Assembly: GCF_044068625.1 (NCBI RefSeq)
Contig: NZ_JBIPKH010000001.1
Location: 62,001 to 126,000 of the forward strand
Direction of reading: 5' to 3'
Length of the DNA: 64,000 bases
Source of the DNA: Desulfurivibrio sp044068625
GTDB lineage: Bacteria; Desulfobacterota; Desulfobulbia; Desulfobulbales; Desulfurivibrionaceae
The notes under the pieces were generated by a model. The model worked only from the letters and a program-made list of their open reading frames with translations. It was not told the origin of the DNA and made no database searches. Made by a program: the position numbers and the translations under genes. Below are positions 36,532 to 44,581 of this stretch, piece after piece (position 1 is the stretch's first letter; each line of letters begins with the position of its first letter).

Positions 36532-38628
36532 ATGCCGTCCCCACTGCACCCCCTGCTCTATCCCGCCAGCATCGCCATTATCGGTGCCTCGCGCACGCCC
36601 GGTAAAGTTGGCCATGACATCCTGGCCAACCTGCTGGCCAGCGGTTTCACCGGAGAACTGGTGCCGGTAAACCCGGCCGGCAGCGAAATCCTGGGATTAG
36701 CCTGCCTGCCGGAACTCAAAGGATCGGGGAAGAAGATCGATCTGGCGGTGATTGCCGTACCCAGGCCCCTGGTGGAGGGGGCGGTCACCGACGCCCTGGC
36801 CGCCGGGGCCGGAGCGGTGGTGGTGATTACCGCCGGCTTCAAGGAGATGGACGCCCAAGGAGCGGCCCTGGAAAAAAGGCTGGCCGCTCTCTGCGCCGCC
36901 CGCCAGGCCAGAATGCTGGGCCCCAACTGCCTGGGCCTGATCAACAGCCGCCACCGAATGAACGCCTCCTTTGCCGCCAAAATGCCAACCCCCGGCGATA
37001 TTTCGGTGATCTCCCAATCCGGGGCCCTGGCCACCGCTATCCTTGACCTGGCGGCGGGCCGCCACCTGGGCCTGGCCAAGCTGATCAGCATCGGCAACAA
37101 GGCGGATATCAGCGAGGTCGATCTACTCTTGGCCCTGACCGCCGACCCCGACACCAAGGTGATTATAGCCTATTTGGAGGATATCAGCTCCGGGGAGGAG
37201 TTTATCAAGGCGGCCACCGAAACCAGCAGCCAAAAACCGGTGGTGATCCTCAAGTCCGGCACCACCGCCGCCGGCCAGCAAGCCGCCTCCTCCCACACCG
37301 GCGTCCTGGCCGGAGCCGACCTCGCTTATGGCGCCGCCTTCCGCCGCTCCGGGGTGATCCGGGCCGACACCTTCGAATCCCTCTTCGATTACGCCACCGC
37401 CTTCGCCATGCAGCCCCTGCCGGCCGGTGACCGGGTGCTGATCATCACCAACGCCGGCGGGCCAGGGACCATGGCCGCCGATGCCGTCGAACAGGCGGGA
37501 ATGAAGGTGGCGGTGCTGGACAGCAACACCGCCGCCGCCCTGCGCAGCAAACTGCCCCGGGCCGCCAGCGTCGGTAATCCCATCGACGTGCTGGGGGATG
37601 CCGAACCGGAACGTTATGCCACGGTGCTGACCGCCGCCCAGGACGATCCGGCGGTGGACGCCATCGTGGTGATCCTCACCCCCCAGGCCATGACCAGACC
37701 GGCGGAGACCGCCCGGGCCATCGCCGCCTGCCTTAAAGGGGACAAGCCGGTGGTAGCCGCCTTCATGGGGGGCGAGGATGTCCTGCCCGGCCGGGCCGAA
37801 CTGGTGGCTGCGGGGCTGCCCGACTACCCCTCGCCGGAACGGGCGGTGGCCGCCCTCAAGGCGATGTATGACTATGCCTGCTGGCGCAAGCGGCCGCCGC
37901 GGGTGGTCACCCGCTTTCGGGTCAACCGGCGGCGGGTGGAGCGGATCATCACCCGCCGGCTGCGCAGCGGCCACAGCCAGCTGGGCGAGGTCAAATCCAA
38001 GAGCGTGCTGGCGGCCTACGGCTTCCAGGTGCCGGAGGGCTATCTGGCCACCACCACCGAAGAGGCGGTGGAGGTGGCGGAACGGATCGGTTTTCCGGTG
38101 GCCCTCAAGATCGTCTCTCCCGATATCATCCACAAATCGGATCTGGGCGGGGTACGGCTCAATGTGATCGACGCCGCCGCCACCCGGGATGCCTTCGACC
38201 TGATGATGCTGCGGATCGGCCAGCGGGCCCCCAACGCCCTGGTGGAGGGGATCTACGTGGAAAAGATGCTGAACAAGGGGCTGGAGGTGATCATCGGCAT
38301 GAGTCGCGACCCCCAGTTCGGACCGATGCTGATGTTCGGCCTGGGCGGCATCTTTGTCGAGGTGATGAAGGATGTCACCTTCCATCTGGCCCCCATCAGT
38401 GAAGCCGACGCGGTAATGATGTTGAAATCGACCCGCTCCTATGAAATTCTCGAGGGCCGACGGGGGCAACAGGGGGTCGACCTGGTGGCCATCGCCCAGG
38501 GGTTGCAGCGGATCAGCCAGCTGACCACCGATTTCCCCCAGATCACCGAGCTGGATATCAATCCTTTTATCGTCGGCGAAATCGGCCGCCCACCGGTGGT
38601 GGCCGACGCCCGCATGACCCTGAGGTGA
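36532..38628 (+). CDS. ADP-forming acyl-CoA (acetyl-CoA) synthetase, fused alpha-beta
   Basis: Converts acyl-CoA, ADP and Pi to acid, CoA and ATP, or the reverse; 698 residues. CoA-binding domain about 5-135 (SIAIIGASRTPGKVGHDIL, VPVNPAG, MLGPNCLGLIN), succinyl-CoA-ligase-like domains about 150-450 with the phospho-His loop ASSHTGVLAGAD near 244, and an ATP-grasp domain about 475-698 (PVALKIVSPDIIHKSDLGGV). Same core as Salmonella Pat but without its GNAT part, which here sits on the next protein. The ATG at 36532 follows GAGGTG; a TTG 18 bases upstream is unlikely. Substrate not determinable; acetyl-CoA is most likely. Confidence 0.9.
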   Translation: MPSPLHPLLYPASIAIIGASRTPGKVGHDILANLLASGFTGELVPVNPAGSEILGLACLPELKGSGKKIDLAVIAVPRPLVEGAVTDALAAGAGAVVVITAGFKEMDAQGAALEKRLAALCAARQARMLGPNCLGLINSRHRMNASFAAKMPTPGDISVISQSGALATAILDLAAGRHLGLAKLISIGNKADISEVDLLLALTADPDTKVIIAYLEDISSGEEFIKAATETSSQKPVVILKSGTTAAGQQAASSHTGVLAGADLAYGAAFRRSGVIRADTFESLFDYATAFAMQPLPAGDRVLIITNAGGPGTMAADAVEQAGMKVAVLDSNTAAALRSKLPRAASVGNPIDVLGDAEPERYATVLTAAQDDPAVDAIVVILTPQAMTRPAETARAIAACLKGDKPVVAAFMGGEDVLPGRAELVAAGLPDYPSPERAVAALKAMYDYACWRKRPPRVVTRFRVNRRRVERIITRRLRSGHSQLGEVKSKSVLAAYGFQVPEGYLATTTEEAVEVAERIGFPVALKIVSPDIIHKSDLGGVRLNVIDAAATRDAFDLMMLRIGQRAPNALVEGIYVEKMLNKGLEVIIGMSRDPQFGPMLMFGLGGIFVEVMKDVTFHLAPISEADAVMMLKSTRSYEILEGRRGQQGVDLVAIAQGLQRISQLTTDFPQITELDINPFIVGEIGRPPVVADARMTLR

Positions 38629-38630
38629 TA

Positions 38631-40514
38631 ATGATGACGAGCCATTTACAGATCAACACCGACCCCGACTGGCGACAACGGTATCAGGACCTGCTCTGCA
38701 CCCCCGACCAGGCCCTGGGCAAGCTCAGGCCCGGGCAGCGGGTCTTCATCGGCACCGCCTGCGCCGAACCTTCCGCCCTGGTCAAGGCCCTGACCAGCCG
38801 GGCCGGAGAGCTGACCGACGTGGAGATCGTCCAGCTGCTGACCAAAGGGGAGGCCTCCTATACCGCCGATCGGCTCCACGACTGTTTTCACATCAACAGC
38901 TTCTTCATCGGCCGGGCGATCCGGGAGCATATCCAGCAGGGCCTGGGCGACTACACCCCCACCCTGCTCTCCGACATCCCTCGGCTCTTCTCCTCCGGCC
39001 AGCTGCCCATCGACGTGGCCCTGATCCAGGTTTCAGAACCGGACACCCGGGGCAAGGTCAGCCTCGGGATCTCGGTGGACGTGGTCAAAAGCGCCACCGA
39101 GAACGCCTCCCTGGTTATCGCCCAGGTCAACCCCCGAATGCCCCGCACCCTGGGCGACAGCTTTATCGATATTTATGATATCGACCTGCTGGTGGAAGCC
39201 GAAGAGGAGATCATCGAACGCCAGTCCACGGTCCCCACCCCGGCGGCCCGGCAAATCGGGGAACATATCGCCGCCTTGATCGAGGACGGCTCCACCCTGG
39301 AGTTCGGTATCGGCCGCATCCCCCATTCACTGGTGGAGTTTCTCCGCGACAAAAGAGACCTGGGGATTCACACCGAGATGATCACCGACTCCATTCTGGA
39401 GTTGATCGAGGCCGGGGCGATCAGCGGCGCCCGCAAGACCACCGATCGGGGTCGCATTGTCGCCAGTTTCTGCATGGGATCCCGCAAGCTCTACGACTTT
39501 GTCGACAATAATCCCCTCTTCAGCTTCCGGCCCACCGAATATGTCAACGATCCCCACATCATCAGCCGCCAGCATAAGATGGTGGCAATCAATATGGCCC
39601 TGGAGGTCGATCTCACCGGCCAGGTCTGCGCCGACTCCTTAGGCTCCCGCTTCTTTTCCGGAATCGGCGGCCAGGTCGATTTCAACCGGGGCGCGGCCGC
39701 CGCCGTGGGGGGCAAAGCGGTGATCGCCCTGGAGTCCACGGCCAAAAAGGGGGAGGTCTCCCGAATCGTCACCCACCTGACCCCCGGAGCCGGAGTGGTG
39801 ACCACCCGAGGGGAGGCCCACTACATCGTCACCGAGTACGGGGTGGCCTATCTCCACGGCAAAAGCGTTCAGGAACGGGCCATGGCCCTGATCAGCATCG
39901 CCCATCCCAAATTCCGGGAAAGGCTGTTCCGGGAAGCGCTGGCGGCCAAATATCTGCGTCGCGAGATGGCGGATCTTGATGGTCGACTGCTGATGGTTTC
40001 CCAGGAGATGCAAACCTCAACTCTGCTCGACGACGGCACCCAGGTCTCCTTTCGACCGGTCCACCCCACCGACGAGCCCCGGATGCGCGACCTGCTCTAC
40101 GCCCTCTCCCAGGAGACCTTATATTACCGCTTCATGAGCGCCAGCGGTCGCTTCGCCCACCAGGAGATTCAGAATTTCGTCTATATCGATCACCGCAAGG
40201 ACGCCGCCATCGTCGGCACCGTTCCTGAAGCCCATGGAGAGGATATCATCGCAGTGGGTCGCTACTATCTGGATGAAAAAACCAACCGGGCCGAGGTGGC
40301 CTTCGTCATCCGTGATGAATGGCAGAACCGGGGGATCGGCACCTTTCTCTTCAAACATCTGGTGGGGATCGCCAAGCGTAACGGCATCGCCGGTTTCACC
40401 GCCGAAGTGCTGCGGGACAACCGGCGGATGCAGGCGATCTTCAACCACAGCGGCTACACCGTCCAGAGCAAGGTGGAGGGGGACGTCTACAGCTACAGCA
40501 TCGATTTCGGCTAA
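38631..40514 (+). CDS. Acetyl-CoA hydrolase/CoA-transferase fused to a GNAT domain
   Basis: 627 residues. 1-430 is a CoA-transferase of the acetyl-CoA hydrolase/4-hydroxybutyrate CoA-transferase family: GQRVFIGTACAEPS, LEFGIGRIPHSL, GGQVDFNRGAA, TEYGVAYLHGKSVQERA. About 470-620 is a GNAT acetyltransferase (FRPVHPTDEPRMRDLL, AFVIRDEWQNRGIGTFLFKHLV as acetyl-CoA loop, NRRMQAIFNHSGY). Joining a CoA-transferase to a protein-acetyltransferase-like domain links acetyl-CoA flux and acetylation in one chain. A GTG and two ATGs are clustered at the start; 38631 fits TGAGG spacing best. Last gene of the acu-like cluster. Confidence 0.9.
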   Translation: MMTSHLQINTDPDWRQRYQDLLCTPDQALGKLRPGQRVFIGTACAEPSALVKALTSRAGELTDVEIVQLLTKGEASYTADRLHDCFHINSFFIGRAIREHIQQGLGDYTPTLLSDIPRLFSSGQLPIDVALIQVSEPDTRGKVSLGISVDVVKSATENASLVIAQVNPRMPRTLGDSFIDIYDIDLLVEAEEEIIERQSTVPTPAARQIGEHIAALIEDGSTLEFGIGRIPHSLVEFLRDKRDLGIHTEMITDSILELIEAGAISGARKTTDRGRIVASFCMGSRKLYDFVDNNPLFSFRPTEYVNDPHIISRQHKMVAINMALEVDLTGQVCADSLGSRFFSGIGGQVDFNRGAAAAVGGKAVIALESTAKKGEVSRIVTHLTPGAGVVTTRGEAHYIVTEYGVAYLHGKSVQERAMALISIAHPKFRERLFREALAAKYLRREMADLDGRLLMVSQEMQTSTLLDDGTQVSFRPVHPTDEPRMRDLLYALSQETLYYRFMSASGRFAHQEIQNFVYIDHRKDAAIVGTVPEAHGEDIIAVGRYYLDEKTNRAEVAFVIRDEWQNRGIGTFLFKHLVGIAKRNGIAGFTAEVLRDNRRMQAIFNHSGYTVQSKVEGDVYSYSIDFG

Positions 40515-40554
40515 AAAAACGGGGAGAAAAGGCTGGTTACAGCACTTTCTCCCC
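40513..40554 (-). terminator. Intrinsic terminator of the AP2-domain gene
   Basis: Stem GGGGAGAAA/TTTCTCCCC with a 16-base loop, followed on the minus strand by GTTTTTTT. It touches the stop codon of the convergent plus-strand gene and may serve both. Confidence 0.75.
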
Positions 40555-40585
40555 ATGCATGCGAGGAAAACTGTAACGCTAAAAC

Positions 40586-41326
40586 TCAGCGAGCCGCTTT
40601 CTTGCCTTTGGACGCGGCCTTCTTGGGGGCGGCCTTCTTGGGGGCGGCCTTGACCGAACTCTTTTTAGCCGCCGCTTTCTTGGCCGGAGCGGCCTTGACT
40701 GGAGCTTTTTGGGCTGCCGCCTTCTTGGCCGGCGCCACCTTGGCCGGAGCTTTCCTGGCCGCCGCCTTCTTGACCGGCGCCGCCTTGGCCGCACTCTTCT
40801 TAGCCGCGGGCTTCTTGGCCGGCGCCGCCATAACCGGCGTTTTGGGAGCCGCCGGGGCCACCGCGGGCTTACGGCCTCGCCGGGTGGCGGCCGGCTTCTT
40901 CAGGCCCAGGCGTTCGGCCTCCTTCTCCTGCCGAATCTGACAGGCCAGTTCGAAGGCCTTCTCCTGGCCGTGGCGCCGGATGGAGATGGAGGTCTTGCCC
41001 TGCTTGCCCAGCTGGTTGACCCAGCTCACCTCATAGCGATTCAGTTTTTCGTTGTGCCGGACGCCGACCACCCCGGTCTTGGTGTTGCTCACCGTCACGA
41101 TATGCTTGTCGGTCCGAATTTTGCCCAGACTGATCTCGGTCTGATCGCGCCAGGCCAGGGCCGCCAGCAGGCTGGAATAGCGGCCGCCGTGTTTGCCGTC
41201 GGAAAAGAATTTGGCATGGGTCTTGCCCTGAAAACGGACACGCACATACCACCCATGGGTCCTTTTGCTCTCCTGGTCGATCCGGGCGACATCCTTGTGT
41301 TTTTCCAGCTTCGATCTTTTAACCAT
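40586..41326 (-). CDS. AP2-domain DNA-binding protein with histone H1-like tail
   Basis: 246 residues. Two AP2/integrase-N-like three-strand folds are suggested: about 22-72 (GWYVRVRFQGKTHAKFFSD, YSSLLAALAWRD) and about 84-135 (GVVGVRHNEKLNRYEVSWV, SISIRRHGQEKAFELACQIR). From about 142 the chain is a low-complexity Lys/Ala/Pro tail of KKAAAKKAP-type repeats to the end, like eukaryotic histone H1 or Pseudomonas AlgP, with an AT-hook-like RRGRKP at 149-154. A nucleoid or global DNA-binding role is inferred. GGAGAG precedes the ATG and a good terminator follows. It is monocistronic. Confidence 0.82.
   Translation of the reverse strand: MVKRSKLEKHKDVARIDQESKRTHGWYVRVRFQGKTHAKFFSDGKHGGRYSSLLAALAWRDQTEISLGKIRTDKHIVTVSNTKTGVVGVRHNEKLNRYEVSWVNQLGKQGKTSISIRRHGQEKAFELACQIRQEKEAERLGLKKPAATRRGRKPAVAPAAPKTPVMAAPAKKPAAKKSAAKAAPVKKAAARKAPAKVAPAKKAAAQKAPVKAAPAKKAAAKKSSVKAAPKKAAPKKAASKGKKAAR
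40598..40850. repeat. Degenerate tandem repeats coding the Lys/Ala tail
   Basis: Short GC-rich units (CTTGGCCGGCGCC-like, 15-30 bases) repeat imperfectly through the tail-coding part of the AP2 gene; length variation between strains is likely. Confidence 0.6.
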
Positions 41327-41792
41327 CTTATCTGCTCTCCTTTGATTTTAACTTAACACTCCGCCGGCCCATTGACCCCTAACATAAACAAATCAATACA
41401 ACAAGTACAGCACTCAACTTCCTGGCACCTTTTGGCTGCAACACCTCTTTTCCGGGATGGCCAATCACCATATTCTGACAGGGTCTTGCAGTTCCCTATC
41501 ACACACAAGCAATCTACATACCAACAACCAGTCAAACTGGATAATATTTTCAATCTGTTGTATTTACAGCTAATTTAAACCTGATCCCTTTCCCCGCAAC
41601 TCCATCCGCAATCCCCGCTGGTCCATTTTGTCGCACTTGGGGCGAATTCAGCCGCATGACATGCGACAAGGGTGGGGCAAAGCAACCATCTTGCAATCTC
41701 CCGCCGGTCAGGGTAGCCTTGCCCCCATCAACCTCGCCGATTCTCCCCCACCGGCTAAGCCGGGACCATTATTAAACGCCCAAGAGGAAGCC
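41327..41792. other. AT-rich gene-free stretch upstream of the AP2 gene and mazG
   Basis: About 466 bases, the longest gene-free stretch in the window. 41340-41590 is far richer in A+T than its surroundings; open frames there have no family features or ribosome sites. It must hold the AP2 gene promoter (minus) and the mazG leader (plus). No repeat, tRNA or intrinsic terminator was recognised. Confidence 0.5.
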
Positions 41793-42200
41793 ATGACCCC
41801 CCAGAATTCAGTCGACTCCTTCAAGCAGCTGATCGAAATTGTCGCCCGCCTCCGGGCCCCCGACGGCTGCCCCTGGGATCGTAAACAGACTCCGGAAACT
41901 TTTAAGGGATATTTACTTGAGGAAACCCATGAGTTGCTGGAGGCCCTGGAGGGAGACAACCGCGAGCACATTCGCGAGGAGCTGGGCGACCTGCTGTTCC
42001 AGGTACTTTTTCTCTGCCAGCTGTACAGCGAGGAGGGATCCTTCACCCTGGATGAGGTAATTGACGGCATCAAAAGCAAAATGATCCGCCGCCACCCCCA
42101 CGTCTTCGGCGACGCCAAGGTCGAGTCGGAAGCTGACTTGCGCCGCCAGTGGCTGGCGATCAAGGCCGATGAGAAAAAAAGCCGGACATTGGGCTCTTGA
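41793..42200 (+). CDS. mazG: MazG nucleotide pyrophosphohydrolase, single domain
   Basis: Hydrolyses NTPs/dNTPs to monophosphate and PPi, a housecleaning and stress role; 135 residues. LRAPDGCPWDRKQTPETFKGYLLEETHELLEAL (spanning about 16-48) with the EExxE metal motif, then REELGDLLFQVLF and RRHPHVFGD. E. coli MazG has two such domains in 263 residues; here only one is present. AAGAGGAAG before the ATG at 41793 fixes the start; the open frame upstream lacks family similarity. Confidence 0.9.
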   Translation: MTPQNSVDSFKQLIEIVARLRAPDGCPWDRKQTPETFKGYLLEETHELLEALEGDNREHIREELGDLLFQVLFLCQLYSEEGSFTLDEVIDGIKSKMIRRHPHVFGDAKVESEADLRRQWLAIKADEKKSRTLGS

Positions 42201-42240
42201 CAGCAGGGCCGCAGGCATGGTAAAGGTCTCCTTTTTCCGT

Positions 42241-42271
42241 GCGGCGGCTATTTGTCCCGCCGCGATCTTTT
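42241..42271 (+). terminator. Stem-loop between mazG and rpsF (terminator or leader attenuator)
   Basis: Stem GCGGCGG/CCGCCGC with a 9-base loop followed by GATCTTTT. It lies 41 bases after mazG and about 60 before rpsF, so it could end mazG transcripts or regulate the ribosomal operon. Confidence 0.4.
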
Positions 42272-42329
42272 CACCTCTTTGCTCTCTCGCCAGGATTCGG
42301 GGGGGCCGCATGCCCGTAAGGAGGAAACC

Positions 42330-42695
42330 GTGCGTAACTATGAGAGTGTCATCATCATCCGTCCCGGCGATGCCGCCGAGACCGAACTCACCGCCATCAC
42401 CGAAAAATATTCGGCGGTGATCACCGACCATGGGGGCGAGATCGCCGGCATTGACCGCTGGGGCCTCAAGAAGCTCGCCTACCCGATCAAGAAGGAGACC
42501 CAGGGGGTTTACATCCTGGCCCGCTTTGCCGCCACCCCCGAAGGGGTCAAGGAGATGGAGCGTCTGCTGCGGATCGACGATCGAATCCTCAAGTACCTCA
42601 CGGTCAAACTCACCGGCACCGGGGAGCCCTTCTCCCTGACCGATGAAGATGAGGCTACTTCCGGCGATAACGACGACAACGACGATAACGAGTAA
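42330..42695 (+). CDS. rpsF: 30S ribosomal protein S6
   Basis: Binds the central domain of 16S rRNA together with S18; 121 residues. NYESVIIIRPGDAA at the start, GLKKLAYPIKKETQGVYILARF near 46 and RIDDRILKYLTVKL near 83 identify the family. The GTG at 42330 follows TAAGGAGG with ideal spacing. The C-terminal tail is Asp/Glu-rich (DEDEATSGDNDDNDDNE), as often seen in S6. First gene of rpsF-rpsR-DUF2232-rplI. Confidence 0.96.
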   Translation: MRNYESVIIIRPGDAAETELTAITEKYSAVITDHGGEIAGIDRWGLKKLAYPIKKETQGVYILARFAATPEGVKEMERLLRIDDRILKYLTVKLTGTGEPFSLTDEDEATSGDNDDNDDNE

Positions 42696-42772
42696 AAGGG
42701 CCTGGGGAAAGACGACTACGATTGACAACCCCACCGCCGGCACCAACTCTTTGATGATCTGAGGAACACACC

Positions 42773-43012
42773 ATGATGAAACGCAATAAATTCTTCGGCC
42801 GCCGCAAGGTCTGCCGTTTCTGTGCCGACAAGAGCATTGTCATTGATTATAAGGATGTTAAGACCCTGCGCAGTTTTCTCACCGAACGGGGCAAGATCAT
42901 TCCCCGGCGGATCTATGGCAACTGCGCCAAGCATCAGCGTCAGTTGTGCGAAGCGATCAAGCGGGCCCGACAGATCGCGCTGCTGCCTTACTCCGGCAAT
43001 CCTTATCTATAG
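42773..43012 (+). CDS. rpsR: 30S ribosomal protein S18 (zinc-binding type)
   Basis: 79 residues. VCRFCADK near 13-20 and the later Cys pair (YGNCAKHQRQLC) mark the C+ form, which can bind zinc; E. coli S18 lacks these. GKIIPRRIYG is the core rRNA-binding block. GAGGAAC before the ATG. No ssb or priB separates it from rpsF, unlike in many bacteria. Confidence 0.96.
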   Translation: MMKRNKFFGRRKVCRFCADKSIVIDYKDVKTLRSFLTERGKIIPRRIYGNCAKHQRQLCEAIKRARQIALLPYSGNPYL

Positions 43013-43030
43013 AGCTTTCGGGATTTCAAC

Positions 43031-43960
43031 TTGTTGAACCATGGGGGCGGGGCGTCATTCTCACCGGAACGGCTCAAGGCGCCGCTGCTGATTGCGGCCC
43101 CCTTGCTGCTGCCGCTTTGGGGGCCGGGACTATCCTGGCTGCACGCCCTGGTTCCCCTGGCCGTGGCCTATCACCTGGTGATCCTGGGCGGCCGGCAGGG
43201 CAACGGCGCCGTAGTGAAGGCCCTGCTCCTGGCCGGCCTGGTCGCCCTGCTCAGCGGGGAGTTGTTGCTCTATCTTTTCGGTCTGACCATGGTTCCCCTG
43301 GGTTATATTCTGGCCCACGCCATCCAGCGCCGCGATTCCGCGACCTGGACCGGACTGAAGGGGTTGGCCTACCTGGTCGTGCTCTGGCTTTTGCTGGGGG
43401 CCTACGCCGGGATGAGCGGAGCGCCCAGCCCCCTGCAGATGGTGCATGAAAGTATTGACCACGCTCTGACCGCCGGGGGACTAGGGGAGCCGGAGTTGGC
43501 CGCCGCCCTTGAAGGGCTGCGTGATTTCGTCAACCGGGTCTGGCCGGCCCTTTTTGCGATTTCGCTGATCGGCCTGATCTGGCTCAACCTGCTCACCAGC
43601 CACTGGCTGCTGCGGCGAAAAGAGTTAAGCCCCTGGCCCGATCTTCGCCTCTGGCGAATGCCCGACCATTTCGTGGCGGTGGCGGCCTTGGCCCTGCTCT
43701 TTCTGTTGCTCCGGATCGAGCCCTTGGCCACCATTGGCCTGAATGGGGTGCTGCTCATGGGCATCCTCTATTTCATGCAGGGCCTGGGGGTAATGAGCTA
43801 TCTGATGGCTTATTGGAACCTGCCGCCGCTGCTACGGGGCGTCTGTTACGCCCTGGTCCTGCTCCAGGGCTACGGGATGATGTTACTGGCCCTGCTGGGG
43901 ATGGCCGAAGTCCGGCTCAATCTGCGCCGGCGCCTGCAATTAAAATATCCATCAGCATAA
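43031..43960 (+). CDS. DUF2232 multi-spanning membrane protein
   Basis: 309 residues with about eight membrane helices, no catalytic motif seen. It sits between rpsR and rplI, the usual place of DUF2232/YybS-like proteins in this group. The likely start is TTG (43031 or 43034), as no ATG or GTG occurs in frame nearby. FWNLPPLLRG-like segment near 255 and an Arg-rich cytoplasmic end (NLRRRLQLKY). Function unknown. Confidence 0.8.
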   Translation: MLNHGGGASFSPERLKAPLLIAAPLLLPLWGPGLSWLHALVPLAVAYHLVILGGRQGNGAVVKALLLAGLVALLSGELLLYLFGLTMVPLGYILAHAIQRRDSATWTGLKGLAYLVVLWLLLGAYAGMSGAPSPLQMVHESIDHALTAGGLGEPELAAALEGLRDFVNRVWPALFAISLIGLIWLNLLTSHWLLRRKELSPWPDLRLWRMPDHFVAVAALALLFLLLRIEPLATIGLNGVLLMGILYFMQGLGVMSYLMAYWNLPPLLRGVCYALVLLQGYGMMLLALLGMAEVRLNLRRRLQLKYPSA

Positions 43961-43995
43961 CTGCTGATAATTTGAACAAAACGGAGAATTGAACC

Positions 43996-44484
43996 ATGGA
44001 ACTGATCCTCAAGGAAACCATCGATACCCTGGGTGAAGTGGGCGATGTCGTAAGGGTGAAGCCCGGCTACGGCCGTAATTACCTGTTACCCCAGGGCAAG
44101 GCGCTGCTGGCCACCAAGAGTAATCTCGCCGTGCTGACCAAGCAGCAGGCCGCCATCGACGCTCGCCGGGCCGAACAGCGCGGCCAGGCGGAAAAGCTGG
44201 CCGCCAGCATCGCTGCCGTCACCGTAACCATCGCTCAGCGCACCGGCGAAGACAACAAGCTCTACGGTTCGGTGACCAGTGCCGATATCGTAGCCGGCCT
44301 GGCCGCCCAAGGGGTGGAGGTAGACAAGAAGAAGCTGCTGCTGGATGAACCGATCAAGACGCTGGGCAGCCACACCGTGATTTACAAGGCCGGCTACCAG
44401 GTAACCGCTGAAGTCAAGGTGGAAGTTGTGGCTCAGGAGGAAGATGCCGCCAGCGCCCCCGCCGACAACCAGACCGCCGCCTGA
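43996..44484 (+). CDS. rplI: 50S ribosomal protein L9
   Basis: 162 residues. MELILKETIDTLGEVGDVV and KPGYGRNYLLPQGKAL give the N-terminal rRNA-binding domain; a long central helix connects to the C-terminal domain (DNKLYGSVTSADIVAGL, HTVIYKAGYQVTAEVKVEV). It ends in a short Ala-rich tail. GGAG nine bases before the ATG. Confidence 0.97.
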   Translation: MELILKETIDTLGEVGDVVRVKPGYGRNYLLPQGKALLATKSNLAVLTKQQAAIDARRAEQRGQAEKLAASIAAVTVTIAQRTGEDNKLYGSVTSADIVAGLAAQGVEVDKKKLLLDEPIKTLGSHTVIYKAGYQVTAEVKVEVVAQEEDAASAPADNQTAA

Positions 44485-44489
44485 TCTTT

Positions 44490-44534
44490 CCTCCGGTTTC
44501 CGCGGGGCCCTAGCCGGCCCGCGGAAACCGGAGG
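44490..44534 (+). terminator. Strong stem-loop after rplI
   Basis: Perfect 17-base stem (CCTCCGGTTTCCGCGGG and complement) with an 11-base loop, 6 bases after the rplI stop and about 48 before dnaB. No T-run, so partial termination or mRNA processing between rplI and dnaB is likely. Confidence 0.6.
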
Positions 44535-44581
44535 ACTACTAGCTCTTAACAGCTTTGCCAGGAGCCCCCCACCAGGAACCC

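Noticed and set aside
40598..40850. Regular short repeats considered as a CRISPR-like array
   Set aside because: Units are degenerate, lack unique spacers and stay in frame as the Lys/Ala tail of the AP2 protein.
41372..41578. 68-residue plus-strand frame in the AT-rich gap
   Set aside because: No ribosome site, no family feature, low-complexity content.
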